This document shows positions 1-7,536 of a stretch of DNA of 64,000 nucleotides, in pieces. A program made the position numbers and the translations under genes. Numbering within the stretch: position 1 is the stretch's first letter; each line of letters opens with the position of its first letter. A model generated the notes under the pieces. The model saw only the letters and a program-made list of their open reading frames with translations. It ran no database searches and was not told the origin of the DNA. The stretch comes from Zunongwangia endophytica (GTDB lineage Bacteria > Bacteroidota > Bacteroidia > Flavobacteriales > Flavobacteriaceae): assembly GCF_030409505.1 (NCBI RefSeq), contig NZ_JAUFPZ010000002.1, positions 4,036,501 to 4,100,500 of the forward strand, in the 5' to 3' direction.

Positions 1-656
1 CCTTTAGGATGCCATGTTCCCAAACCAAAATCAGCATAATTCATAAAACTATAAAAAGACGGAGTGGCAGTAGGTTTTGCTCCTAAAAATAACACCGGAA
101 ATTCAAGAATCTTAATTAAGTTTTGATTGTTGAACTCTTTACGAACCTTATTTGATATGGTGCTGAAAAATTGTCCAATTCTAGTAGCAGTCTCGGGAGT
201 AACTAGTTCTAATGGGGAAACACCAGGTCGATAAACTACATCTTTTATGGCAATATCATAATTTTCCTGCGCTTCTTTGATAAACTTTTTCAAGGCTTTA
301 GAGCTTCCAGCTTCTTCCTTTTCAAAAGCGGCATATATTTTTTCAAGACTATCTTCAATACTTATATAATGTCCTTTTTCAAAATAAACACGATAGGCAG
401 GATTCAGCTTAATAAGCGTATAAAAGTCTTCAGGTTTTTTACCAAAATCAGCAAAAAAACGTTCAAAGACATCTGGCATCCAATACCAGGTAGGTCCAAT
501 ATCGAATGTGAAACCATCTTTTTTCAATTGTCTGGCTCGGCCGCCAACTTCAGCATTTTTCTCATAAATGGTAATATCGTAACCATCTTTTGCCAGGTAA
601 CATGAAGCTGCTAAAGAAGCAAATCCAGATCCTATTATGGCAATTTTTTGCTTCAT
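1..656 (-). CDS. crtI: Phytoene desaturase (CrtI family), C-terminus cut by window edge
   Basis: FAD-dependent desaturase that introduces double bonds into phytoene at the membrane during carotenoid synthesis. About 218 N-terminal residues are visible. The start MKQKIAIIGSGFASLAASCY carries the GxGxxxxA dinucleotide-binding fold, followed by an acidic/Gly segment YEKNAEVGGRARQ and the family-typical GPTWYWMPD. The gene has no stop in the window and continues to the left. Its ATG lies one base after the stop of the MerR/B12-type regulator (TAA-C-ATG), so the two are almost certainly co-transcribed and translationally coupled. The family assignment is firm; the exact product (lycopene or a shorter desaturation) cannot be told from this half. 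Confidence 0.88.
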   Translation of the reverse strand, partial: MKQKIAIIGSGFASLAASCYLAKDGYDITIYEKNAEVGGRARQLKKDGFTFDIGPTWYWMPDVFERFFADFGKKPEDFYTLIKLNPAYRVYFEKGHYISIEDSLEKIYAAFEKEEAGSSKALKKFIKEAQENYDIAIKDVVYRPGVSPLELVTPETATRIGQFFSTISNKVRKEFNNQNLIKILEFPVLFLGAKPTATPSFYSFMNYADFGLGTWHPK

Positions 657-657
657 G

Positions 658-1551
658 TTATAGGGTTTTAATGAAGTTATTTAATTCTCTATAAATTTTT
701 ACATTTTCGGGTAAAGACATTTCTTTAATGTTGTTTATTTTATGTCCAAATAAATTAAGCTCATATTGTCGATTTTCGCATATAATTTCCTGAAACTCCT
801 TGATAAAATCTTCTATATCTAAAGGAGCTATAGTGCAATAACTTAAGAACTTTACATTAGGATAGCGATCTATTAAAAATTTCATATTAGAAAGCGGCAA
901 ACTTGGCCCAAGAAATATGGTTTGGTATCCAGCATGCAATAGTAAATATTGAATATACAGAATGCTTAAATCATGGATTTCGTTCTCTGGAAGGAATAAT
1001 ATAAAAAGATCTTCTTTTGTCGGATTTTTTGAAGCTTTTATATCGGCCAGATTTAGATATAATTTTTGTTTAATTAAATCAACAATATAATGTTCGTGTA
1101 TAGGCTTTATAGTGTCGGTTTGCCATAACAGTCCTACTTCGTTGAGAAGAGGAAGAAAGATATCACTAAAAATGGATCTAAAACTCTTTTTCTTATGTAA
1201 TGCATCGTATGTTTGGTTGAAAAGGTTTTCGTCAAAGTTCATCATCGCCATCTTAAATTGATTGATAGCCCGATTTTCTTCGCTTATGCTTGAAGTAATT
1301 CTATGCACCATTCCTGAAATTTCTTCTTCTGTAAGTTTAGAAATTCGAGAAATTTTATAACCATTTTCGTTAAGAAAAGCGATATTTAGAATCTTTTGTA
1401 GACAAGAACTGTCATACATCCTGATATTGGTCTCTGTACGCTTAGGGTTTAAAATATTATAGCGCTTTTCCCACATTCTAATAGTGTGCGCCTTTATGCC
1501 ACTAAGGTTTTCCAGATCTTTTATACTAAAGCTTTGTTTGATTAATTCCAT
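658..1551 (-). CDS. MerR-family regulator with B12-binding domain (CarH/LitR-like)
   Basis: Probable light- and cobalamin-dependent repressor of carotenoid genes. Residues 1-70 form a MerR winged helix (IRMWEKRY after the helix-turn-helix). Residues 95-170 match the helical B12 cap domain and contain W143-x9-E153-H154, the motif that packs over adenosylcobalamin in CarH. Residues 180-290 are a Rossmann-like B12 domain with H193 (ENEIHDLS) where CarH has its cobalt-ligating histidine; the usual ExHxxG ends in Ser. I chose the ATG at 1551 over an upstream in-frame one at 1587 because a TAnnTTTG box overlaps the upstream start region. It is the first gene of an operon with crtI. MerR/B12 architecture is clear; photoreception is inferred from the motifs and neighbour. 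Confidence 0.82.
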   Translation of the reverse strand: MELIKQSFSIKDLENLSGIKAHTIRMWEKRYNILNPKRTETNIRMYDSSCLQKILNIAFLNENGYKISRISKLTEEEISGMVHRITSSISEENRAINQFKMAMMNFDENLFNQTYDALHKKKSFRSIFSDIFLPLLNEVGLLWQTDTIKPIHEHYIVDLIKQKLYLNLADIKASKNPTKEDLFILFLPENEIHDLSILYIQYLLLHAGYQTIFLGPSLPLSNMKFLIDRYPNVKFLSYCTIAPLDIEDFIKEFQEIICENRQYELNLFGHKINNIKEMSLPENVKIYRELNNFIKTL

Positions 1552-1569
1552 ATACACTATGATACTAAA

Positions 1570-1577
1570 CAAATCTA
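1570..1577 (-). promoter_or_regulatory. Bacteroidota -7 box for the merR-crtI operon
   Basis: The minus strand reads TAGATTTG, a full match to TAnnTTTG, about 18 bases before the ATG at 1551. It implies a very short leader and supports that start. No good -33 TTG was found at the usual distance. Confidence 0.5.
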
Positions 1578-1610
1578 AGTAAAACATCCCGGTAGAAAAT
1601 ACAGGGAAAA

Positions 1611-1646
1611 GTTAAAATGTTTAACCGGTGCGTTAATTGATTAAAC
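1611..1646. promoter_or_regulatory. Two 15-bp palindromes, candidate operators of the CarH-like regulator
   Basis: GTTAAAATGTTTAAC (1611-1625) is a perfect palindrome around a 3-base centre, and GTTAATTGATTAAAC (1632-1646) is a near-palindrome with the same GTTwAA half-sites. Both left and right half-sites repeat at exactly 21 bp, two helical turns, which places them on one face of the DNA. They lie just upstream of the -7 box of the merR-crtI operon, with no other gene starting here. Operator function is inferred. Confidence 0.45.
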
Positions 1647-1691
1647 AAAATCAAATTTTTCATGAGAATTTATGAAATACAGAAGTAATCT

Positions 1692-2453
1692 TTAAATACT
1701 AATCCCAAATCCCATCTGTAGTTTTGAAGTATATTCGTGCGTATTTAGAGGAGTTTTACTGTCGAAATAATAATCGTAAATAGTAAAGATCCTAAACCAG
1801 CGACTTAGCGGAAAATCAAATCTAAACTGTTCCAGGATGCGATAGTCATCCAGATCTTGATATAAAGGCTGGTAGTAAAAGGTATTCGTAATTGTGAAAT
1901 TTCTAGATTGGGAAGTATAGGAAAGGCTGAAATAAGTACTGTTTCTATGATTATAGCTTGTAGTGCCGGTATTGTCGCTGTATTCCATTTCGTACATATA
2001 GCTATTCCCTAAATGCCCGGTAAAATGCTCGCGATTAATCCAATTAATTCTTAATCCTGCACCAATTAAATTTCTTTGACGTACCACCAGTAATTCGTTA
2101 TACTGGCCCTGTATAAAACCCTCCAATTTCAAGAGTTTGCTTAGGCTATAATTAAACCGACCATGTAAAAACCAAGAGTTTTGTAAATTTCCATCGTCAG
2201 AATCTATATAATTATAATTCCCTACAAATAGATAGGTTTTGTTTAGATCTTTTGAGCGTAGCTGAGTGGTGGCTGCAGCTTCAATCTGATTTACCGTCAC
2301 GCCGTCGTTGTTAGAATGATCAAAACCAAAATCGGCATTTAATACAAAGCGGGTAGAATCAGATTGTATGCGTTTGGTTTCTATATTTACCAGTTGTGCA
2401 CTTAACAAACAAGGAGTAACTAATAAGAAGAATAAAAATAAATTTTTAAACAT
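1692..2453 (-). CDS. DUF481-type outer-membrane beta-barrel protein
   Basis: A 253-residue secreted protein with signal peptide MFKNLFLFFLLVTPCLLSAQ, then alternating aromatic/polar strands typical of a small outer-membrane barrel. It ends in a hydrophobic-alternating strand (LQMGFGISI), as barrels inserted by BamA do. Layout and length fit the DUF481 (YdiY-like) family, whose function is unknown. It is transcribed alone, ahead of the merR-crtI operon, with a TACATTTG -7 box about 20 bases before its ATG. No enzymatic motif is seen. Confidence 0.7.
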   Translation of the reverse strand: MFKNLFLFFLLVTPCLLSAQLVNIETKRIQSDSTRFVLNADFGFDHSNNDGVTVNQIEAAATTQLRSKDLNKTYLFVGNYNYIDSDDGNLQNSWFLHGRFNYSLSKLLKLEGFIQGQYNELLVVRQRNLIGAGLRINWINREHFTGHLGNSYMYEMEYSDNTGTTSYNHRNSTYFSLSYTSQSRNFTITNTFYYQPLYQDLDDYRILEQFRFDFPLSRWFRIFTIYDYYFDSKTPLNTHEYTSKLQMGFGISI

Positions 2454-2472
2454 AAGATAATTTAAAATCAGG

Positions 2473-2480
2473 CAAATGTA
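2473..2480 (-). promoter_or_regulatory. -7 box of the DUF481 gene
   Basis: The minus strand reads TACATTTG (TAnnTTTG) about 20 bases before the ATG at 2453. A TTG candidate lies about 24 bases further upstream, slightly farther than usual. Confidence 0.4.
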
Positions 2481-2710
2481 ATAGCTTTCTTTAATTGGAA
2501 ACTACAATATAAGATTAGAATTTTAATTATTCAGATGAAAACTTGAAAGGTGGTAAGCATTCGGAAAAACACAATAACTGAGAGCTTATGCTTTATGAAT
2601 ATGAAATTAAATAAGATTATAGATATTGAAAGTTAAATCGTACCGTTGACTAAATATTGACTAAAATTGCGGTAATTAACTTTAAATGAAGAGAATGTAG
2701 GTTAATATGT

Positions 2711-2793
2711 GCCCAGGATGGGAGTCGAACCCATACGCCCTAATGGACACATGGCCCTCAACCATGCCTGTCTACCAATTCCAGCACCTGGGC
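2711..2793 (-). tRNA. tRNA-Leu (anticodon GAG)
   Basis: The 83-nt minus-strand sequence starts GCCCAGG and ends CCTGGGC, giving a perfect acceptor stem. It has a D-arm with TTGGTAGACA, an anticodon stem CATGG/CCATG around loop TTGAGGG (anticodon GAG), the long variable arm of leucine tRNAs, and a T-arm with GGGTTCGACTCCC. No CCA is encoded. It is the last of three clustered tRNAs on this strand. Confidence 0.95.
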
Positions 2794-2858
2794 AAATGCG
2801 CCATTAAAAATAACGGGCCTTTGTGTTCAAAAAATTGTAAGAACTATAAAATAAAAAG

Positions 2859-2931
2859 TGATCTGGCTGGGGCTCGAACCCAGGACCCTCTCCTTAAAAG
2901 GGAGATGCTCTACCAACTGAGCTACCAGATC
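2859..2931 (-). tRNA. tRNA-Lys (anticodon TTT), copy 2
   Basis: A 73-nt cloverleaf: acceptor GATCTGG/CCAGATC plus discriminator A, D-loop AGTTGGTAGA, anticodon loop CTTTTAA (TTT), and T-loop GTTCGAG. It is identical in sequence to the copy at 2965-3037, which lies just upstream on the same strand, so the pair arose by tandem duplication. Confidence 0.96.
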
Positions 2932-2964
2932 AAATTTAAATTTTATAAAATAAGAACATTTATG

Positions 2965-3037
2965 TGATCTGGCTGGGGCTCGAACCCAGGACCCTCTCCT
3001 TAAAAGGGAGATGCTCTACCAACTGAGCTACCAGATC
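2965..3037 (-). tRNA. tRNA-Lys (anticodon TTT), copy 1
   Basis: Sequence-identical to the tRNA-Lys at 2859-2931, with 33 bases between the two. It is the promoter-proximal member of the tRNA cluster. The discriminator is A at 2965 and no CCA is encoded. Confidence 0.96.
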
Positions 3038-3074
3038 ATTAAATAAGCACTCATCTTTTTTGCGAATGCGGGTG

Positions 3075-3104
3075 CAAATATATAATCTATTTTTTATTTT
3101 TCAA
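3075..3104 (-). promoter_or_regulatory. Promoter of the Lys-Lys-Leu tRNA cluster
   Basis: The minus strand has TTG (3104-3102), a 19-base spacer, then TATATTTG (3082-3075), matching both parts of the Bacteroidota -33/-7 promoter. The tRNA begins about 38 bases downstream. It is the best-formed promoter seen in the window. Confidence 0.6.
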
Positions 3105-3163
3105 GCTTATTTTAATATAAATTTGCTTTTCGTAGAAATTAACTTAAAAAAAACAGCTACAAC

Positions 3164-3685
3164 ATGAAAATTTTCCTGAATGGTTACATGGGATGCGGTA
3201 AGTCTTATATAGGTGAAAAACTTTCTGAATCAATGGATTATCCTTTCGTAGATATGGATAGTCAGATAGAAATTATGGAGGGGAGGACGATTCATGAAAT
3301 TTTTCAAAAAAAAGGAGAATTATATTTCAGAAAACTCGAAAATGAAGTATTAAAGGATATTTTGGCTTCGAAATCTGATATGGTTATCTCTTTAGGAGGA
3401 GGAACTCCATGCTACGGAAATAACTTTGATCTCATAAAAGAGGATAGTGAAAGCCGAACGGTTTACTTAAAAGCTTCCGTAGAAGTATTAACCGAGCGTT
3501 TGTTTTTAGAGAAAGTACATCGACCGGTTATTAGTCATTTGGAAACTAAAGAGCAGTTAGAAGAGTTTATTAGGAAGCATTTGTTCGAGCGTGCTTTTTA
3601 TTACAACCAATCTAAAATTATTGTGGATGTAGATCATGCTACATCCACAGAGATTCTTGAAAAAATGAATGCTAAACTGACCTAA
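3164..3685 (+). CDS. aroK: Shikimate kinase
   Basis: Cytoplasmic kinase that phosphorylates shikimate to shikimate 3-phosphate in chorismate and aromatic amino-acid synthesis. At 173 residues it has the usual length. The P-loop GYMGCGKS is at residues 7-14, the shikimate-binding acidic pair in FVDMDSQIE at about 29-37, an Arg in YFRKLE near 57, LGGGTP near 78 for substrate contact, and the lid arginine in HRPVI near 120. It ends 4 bases into the convergent phosphoribosyltransferase gene. No terminator separates the two. Confidence 0.95.
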   Translation: MKIFLNGYMGCGKSYIGEKLSESMDYPFVDMDSQIEIMEGRTIHEIFQKKGELYFRKLENEVLKDILASKSDMVISLGGGTPCYGNNFDLIKEDSESRTVYLKASVEVLTERLFLEKVHRPVISHLETKEQLEEFIRKHLFERAFYYNQSKIIVDVDHATSTEILEKMNAKLT

Positions 3686-4182
3686 ATTAGCTCTGCTCTA
3701 TCATCTCCTTTCTCGAAGGTTACTCTTACCATTTCGTTTAAGGAGGTGGAAAGTGAGATTCCTTTAAAATCGGCTTTTACAGGGTATTTTTTGTGATTAC
3801 GGTCTACAAGTACTGCCGTTTTAAATTGCTTCAGTGGAACGTCTAAGAAATGCCTTACACCGTAAATTAAAGTGGTGCCCGAGTTTAATACATCGTCAAT
3901 CAAGATTATGGACTTATGGCTGTAGTCTTCAGAAAGAATAGAAGTGGTTACTTTATTTCTAGGACTTTTTTTGTTGACATGAACTTCGCACAGAACAATT
4001 TTGAAAGGAGATATTTTTTCAAGTTCTTCTTGAATTCTTTTAGCGAATTTAAATCCTTTTCGGGCGATACCGGCTAGTACAATTTCTTCTTCGTCGATAT
4101 TACTTTCGTAAATCTGAAATGCTATTCTTTTGATTTTCTGGGCAATTTCAATATTGTTTAAAATCTGAACTCTTTCTTTCAT
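3682..4182 (-). CDS. Phosphoribosyltransferase family protein (PyrR-like)
   Basis: A 166-residue type I PRTase. The PRPP-binding loop ILIDDVLNSGTTL lies at about residues 94-106, with an upstream hood region and a later beta-strand VLVDRNHKKYPV typical of PyrR and hypoxanthine/uracil transferases. PyrR proteins act as uracil transferases or pyrimidine regulators, but no pyr genes lie here and the exact base is unknown. It sits 11 bases downstream of the S4-domain gene on the same strand, so the two probably form one transcript. Its 3' end overlaps aroK by 4 bases. Confidence 0.8.
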   Translation of the reverse strand: MKERVQILNNIEIAQKIKRIAFQIYESNIDEEEIVLAGIARKGFKFAKRIQEELEKISPFKIVLCEVHVNKKSPRNKVTTSILSEDYSHKSIILIDDVLNSGTTLIYGVRHFLDVPLKQFKTAVLVDRNHKKYPVKADFKGISLSTSLNEMVRVTFEKGDDRAELI

Positions 4183-4193
4183 TTTAAAAAGTC

Positions 4194-4592
4194 TTAGGTA
4201 GTTTGGTCTTTGTTTTCTTTATCATCGGCATTTTCAAACCAATCGTCTATATCTCTTCGGTCTTTTTTGGTTGGTCGTCCTGTGCCTTTTTTTCTGTAAT
4301 AATCTTTAGAATATTTTAGAAGATCCTGTTTTTCAAAAGCTTCTTTTGGGGTGTGATCCTGTACGTAAATATTCACGAGTTTGGCTCCAACTCGGCTCTT
4401 TGGAAGGTCTAAAACTTCAATTTCGTAGTTTATTTGATTCTTCCTAACAACCAGTCTATCGCCAGGGAAAATATCCTTAGAGGGTTTAACATTGCTGGTA
4501 TTCATTTTTACCTTACCCTGCTTGCAGGCATTTGTTGCTATGCTTCGGGTTTTAAAGTACCGCACGCTCCATAAAAATTTATCAACTCTCAT
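4194..4592 (-). CDS. S4 RNA-binding domain protein (Hsp15-like)
   Basis: A 132-residue cytoplasmic protein with an N-terminal S4 domain (residues 1-60: MRVDKFLWSVRYFKTRS, then ACKQGKVKMN and PGDRLVVR). It has a basic tail RKKGTGRPTKKDRRD and an acidic end. Hsp15/HslR proteins bind 50S subunits carrying stalled peptidyl-tRNA, and length and layout fit that family. It is the first gene of a two-gene unit with the PRTase. The role is inferred from the family. Confidence 0.85.
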   Translation of the reverse strand: MRVDKFLWSVRYFKTRSIATNACKQGKVKMNTSNVKPSKDIFPGDRLVVRKNQINYEIEVLDLPKSRVGAKLVNIYVQDHTPKEAFEKQDLLKYSKDYYRKKGTGRPTKKDRRDIDDWFENADDKENKDQTT

Positions 4593-4673
4593 AATAAATG
4601 GTCCTTAAAACTGTTCTATTATCATAAACAAAAATACAAGATTATTGTATCTTGCGCCCTTAAAAACGAGACA

Positions 4674-5678
4674 ATGCGATTGAATAAATACTTTTTAGCC
4701 GGAATTACTGTGGCTAGCCTTTCTTTTACCAGCTGTAATGACGACGACGATAATAATAGAACTATTCCTCAAGAGGAACTTAGAGATGAGACAGATCAAG
4801 CTTTAAAAGAAGATGACAGTATTATCGAATATCTACAAACGCATTTTTATAATTACGAAGAATTTGATAGCCCAAGTGAAGATTTCGACTATCAGATAGA
4901 TATTGATACAATAGCTGGTGATAATAGTGATAAAGAACCAATTTGGGGTTCAGATAATTTGACCACAAAGGTTGTAAAGTATCAGGTAAATGAAACTGAA
5001 CTGGATTATAATCTTTACATTCTAAAAGTAAGAGAAGGAGCAGGAGAGCAACCTCATTTTTCAGATTCTACTTTTGTACGTTACAAAGGCGAACTTCTTT
5101 CTTCAGATGTATTTGATAGTAGTATCAACTCGCCGGTGTGGTTTGATTTGGTAGGCTTTATTTATACAGATATCGGAAACAACGGGCAACAGGTTTTAAG
5201 GCAAAGTCCAGGAACAGTACCTGCATTTCGAGAAGCTTTAACGGAATTTAAATCAGCGTCTAACTATACTGTGAATGCAGATAATACCATTAATTGGTCG
5301 CAGGATTACGGAGTAGGAGCTTTATTTGCTCCATCTGGTTTGGGATATTTTAATAGTACAACGGCTGGACCTTCTTATAGCCCGCTTGTTTTTACCTTTC
5401 ATCTCCTGAACGTTAATGAAGCCGATCATGATGGTGATGGCGTACCTAGCTGGATGGAAGATATAAATGGTAATCGAAATTTATATGATGATGATACCGA
5501 TGGTGATGGTTTGCCAAACTTCTCTGATAGTGATGATGACGGTGATGGTTTATTAACCAGGAGAGAAATTATTATTAATACTGACGGTACTATTACTTTA
5601 CCAGACACCAATAATAACGGAACTGTGAATTACTTGGATCCAGATTATTTTCAACCTGTAGGTGAGGATGAAGACTAG
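4674..5678 (+). CDS. FKBP-type peptidyl-prolyl isomerase lipoprotein with Asp-rich calcium-type repeats
   Basis: A 334-residue lipoprotein with lipobox Cys at residue 21 (SLSFTSC) followed by a run of Asp, so it should be surface- or periplasm-anchored. The middle (about 105-250) matches an FKBP isomerase fold: FVRYKGELLSSDVFDSS, a long insert, VPAFREAL, and the terminal LVFTFHLLNV. The C-terminus (about 253-320) adds thrombospondin-type-3-like calcium repeats such as DHDGDGVPSWMED and DTDGDGLPNFSDSDDDGDG. FKBP lipoproteins assist folding of exported proteins; GldI in gliding flavobacteria is a relative. A strong two-way terminator follows. The substrate is unknown. Confidence 0.8.
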   Translation: MRLNKYFLAGITVASLSFTSCNDDDDNNRTIPQEELRDETDQALKEDDSIIEYLQTHFYNYEEFDSPSEDFDYQIDIDTIAGDNSDKEPIWGSDNLTTKVVKYQVNETELDYNLYILKVREGAGEQPHFSDSTFVRYKGELLSSDVFDSSINSPVWFDLVGFIYTDIGNNGQQVLRQSPGTVPAFREALTEFKSASNYTVNADNTINWSQDYGVGALFAPSGLGYFNSTTAGPSYSPLVFTFHLLNVNEADHDGDGVPSWMEDINGNRNLYDDDTDGDGLPNFSDSDDDGDGLLTRREIIINTDGTITLPDTNNNGTVNYLDPDYFQPVGEDED

Positions 5679-5697
5679 ATCTTAAACCGATAAATAA

Positions 5698-5725
5698 AAA
5701 AAGCTCCTTCTTTAGGAGCTTTTTA
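5698..5725. terminator. Bidirectional intrinsic terminator
   Basis: AAGCTCCT/AGGAGCTT stem (5701-5708 with 5714-5721) with A-tract before and T-tract after. It serves both the FKBP gene and the convergent barrel gene. Confidence 0.85.
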
Positions 5726-5743
5726 TAATTATATAAATGACAT

Positions 5744-6337
5744 TTAGAGCGCTATAGATAAACTCAAAATCCATTGTGAAGGTCTAGAGTCTATAGAAAA
5801 ATTATTGTCTGCAGCTTCGTTAAATGCAGTGTTATCCGTAAAAGCACCTTCATAGCGAACATCAATACCTAAACTACCAAGATTTAATCCTGCGCCTAAT
5901 TGATAACCCACGGTAACATCTTTATCAACATTCCCTATTTTGAATGTTCCGTCTTCTATTTCGTTATTGGTGATGTACTGGAATGATGGACCTGCTTTAA
6001 TATTTAGCGGACCTAAAATATTGACACCTAATAATACCGGTAAATCAATTTTATCTAGATTATAGTCGAAAGCTCCATAATCGGTAGTCAATTTAGTGTA
6101 AACAAGTTCTGGCTGAATAAAAACTCCTGAAATTTCAAATTTTCCAAACACACCAAAGTGATATCCAGCTTTGGATTCACCATCTTTCAAATCTGGGAAA
6201 TCCTCTCTCGCTTCAGAAAATCCATTAATATCTCCCGTAGATCCATAATTTAATCCACCTTTTATTCCAAACTCTGACGACTGTGCCCATACCCCGGTTG
6301 ATGCTAAACACAGCATAATGATTAAAATTTTCTTCAT
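5744..6337 (-). CDS. Outer-membrane beta-barrel protein (porin/PorT-like family)
   Basis: A 197-residue protein with signal peptide MKKILIIMLCLASTGVWAQ and then an eight-strand-type small barrel: FGIKGGLNYG at the start, YHFGVFGKFEI, VFIQPELVYTKL, LLGVNILGPLNIKAGPSFQYI and a terminal aromatic strand WILSLSIAL. This fits the outer-membrane beta-barrel domain 2 family common in Bacteroidota, mostly of unknown role. It is a single gene between two terminators, so it is expressed independently. Confidence 0.75.
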   Translation of the reverse strand: MKKILIIMLCLASTGVWAQSSEFGIKGGLNYGSTGDINGFSEAREDFPDLKDGESKAGYHFGVFGKFEISGVFIQPELVYTKLTTDYGAFDYNLDKIDLPVLLGVNILGPLNIKAGPSFQYITNNEIEDGTFKIGNVDKDVTVGYQLGAGLNLGSLGIDVRYEGAFTDNTAFNEAADNNFSIDSRPSQWILSLSIAL

Positions 6338-6395
6338 AATAATAGTTTTAGTTTCTATATCGAACGCAAAATAAGTCCTTAAATTTTGGCAGAAA

Positions 6396-6437
6396 ATAAC
6401 AAAGCCCTTTAAAATGAATTTAAAAGGCTTTGTTTTA
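6396..6437 (-). terminator. Intrinsic terminator after transketolase genes
   Basis: Long inverted repeat AACAAAGCC...GGCTTTGTT (6398-6406 with 6426-6434), extended by AT pairs. It lies between the transketolase operon and the next minus-strand gene. Confidence 0.65.
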
Positions 6438-6462
6438 TAAAAGTTTAACGCTTTTTAAGCTT

Positions 6463-6562
6463 TTATTGGCCCGCCAAAAGGTTTAATCCATATGGCTTTG
6501 CCTCGAAACAGAAAATTTGTTTCTAACGAATATCTCGTGAACTCGCCCCGAGGTAGTTTACT
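6463..6562 (-). repeat. Interspersed 3'-end element, long copy
   Basis: The minus strand begins AAGTAAACTACCTCGGGG, whose TAA is the stop codon of the transketolase C subunit. It then has a 50-60 base middle with a GAAAC/GTTTC arm pair, and ends ATTAAACC-TTTTGGCGGGCCAATAA, where TTGGC/GCCAA forms a tight hairpin. Both ends recur at 57423-57467 with the middle deleted. Such a shared 3'-end sequence behind unrelated genes marks a dispersed repeat family. No coding potential is seen. Confidence 0.6.
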
Positions 6563-7511
6563 TACGTTTAATAACTTTTTCTGAAGCTGCGATTATCGCG
6601 TCAGCGTTAAGTCCGTATTTCTCCATTAGTTGCTCAGGAGTACCACTTTCTCCGAAAGTATCTTTAGTTGCAACAAACTCTTGTGGAGCTGGTTGGTGCT
6701 CTGCCAAAGTTCTGGCAACACTTTCTCCTAAACCACCAAGGAAGTTATGCTCTTCAGCAGAAACTACGCATCCTGTTTTCTTAACCGATTTAATGATCGC
6801 TTCTTCATCAAGAGGTTTGATAGTATGTATATTAATAATTTCAGCACTAATGCCTTTTTCAGCTAAAGCTTCACCAGCTTGTATAGCTTCCCATACTAAG
6901 TGACCAGTGGCAATAATGGTAACATCTGTACCTTCATTCAGCATAATCGCTTTCCCGATTTCGAATTTTTGATCCTCAGGAGTGAATATTGGCACTTTTG
7001 GACGTCCAAAACGTAAGTATACCGGTCCTTCATGTTCAGCAATAGCAATAGTTGCTGCTTTGGTTTGGTTGTAGTCACACGGATTGATAACTGTCATTCC
7101 CGGTAACATTTTCATTAAACCAATGTCTTCAAGAATCTGGTGGGTAGCACCATCTTCTCCAAGCGTTAGACCAGCGTGAGAAGCACAAATTTTTACGTTC
7201 TTATTAGAATATGCAATAGATTGTCTAATTTGGTCGTAAACACGGCCTGTAGAAAAGTTTGCAAATGTTCCAGTAAATGGGATGTATCCACCAATAGTAA
7301 ATCCGGCAGCCATGCCCATCATGTTCGCTTCTGCAATTCCTGTTTGGAAAAAACGATCTGGATTGGCTTCAATGAAATCAGCCATTTTTAAAGAAGGAGT
7401 AAGGTCGGCACAAAGAGCAACAACCTTTTCATTGGTTCTACCAAGCTCTGCCAGCCCGGCACCAAAACCACTTCTAGTATCTTGTTTTTCTGTATATGTA
7501 TATTTTTTCAT
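6558..7511 (-). CDS. Transketolase, C-terminal subunit
   Basis: A 317-residue second half of a split transketolase. It has the pyrimidine-binding domain (residues 1-170: ADLTPSLKMADF, GIAEANMMGMAAGFT, where the Glu contacts thiamine diphosphate) and the transketolase C-terminal domain (about 190-310: GHLVWEAIQAGEAL, EEHNFLGGLGESVA, GTPEQLMEKYG). With the N subunit encoded 25 bases upstream it should form the functional enzyme of the non-oxidative pentose phosphate pathway. Its stop codon lies inside a dispersed 3'-end repeat. Confidence 0.92.
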   Translation of the reverse strand: MKKYTYTEKQDTRSGFGAGLAELGRTNEKVVALCADLTPSLKMADFIEANPDRFFQTGIAEANMMGMAAGFTIGGYIPFTGTFANFSTGRVYDQIRQSIAYSNKNVKICASHAGLTLGEDGATHQILEDIGLMKMLPGMTVINPCDYNQTKAATIAIAEHEGPVYLRFGRPKVPIFTPEDQKFEIGKAIMLNEGTDVTIIATGHLVWEAIQAGEALAEKGISAEIINIHTIKPLDEEAIIKSVKKTGCVVSAEEHNFLGGLGESVARTLAEHQPAPQEFVATKDTFGESGTPEQLMEKYGLNADAIIAASEKVIKRK

Positions 7512-7536
7512 TGTATTCTTTTTTGGGAAAACGAGT

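Noticed and set aside
369-605. Open frame on the plus strand
   Set aside because: Antisense shadow of crtI, which fits a known family over its whole visible length.
2707-2967. Open frame of 86 codons on the plus strand
   Set aside because: It lies antisense across the tRNA-Leu and tRNA-Lys genes; the WESNP and GARTQDP words are the known antisense signature of tRNA T-arms.
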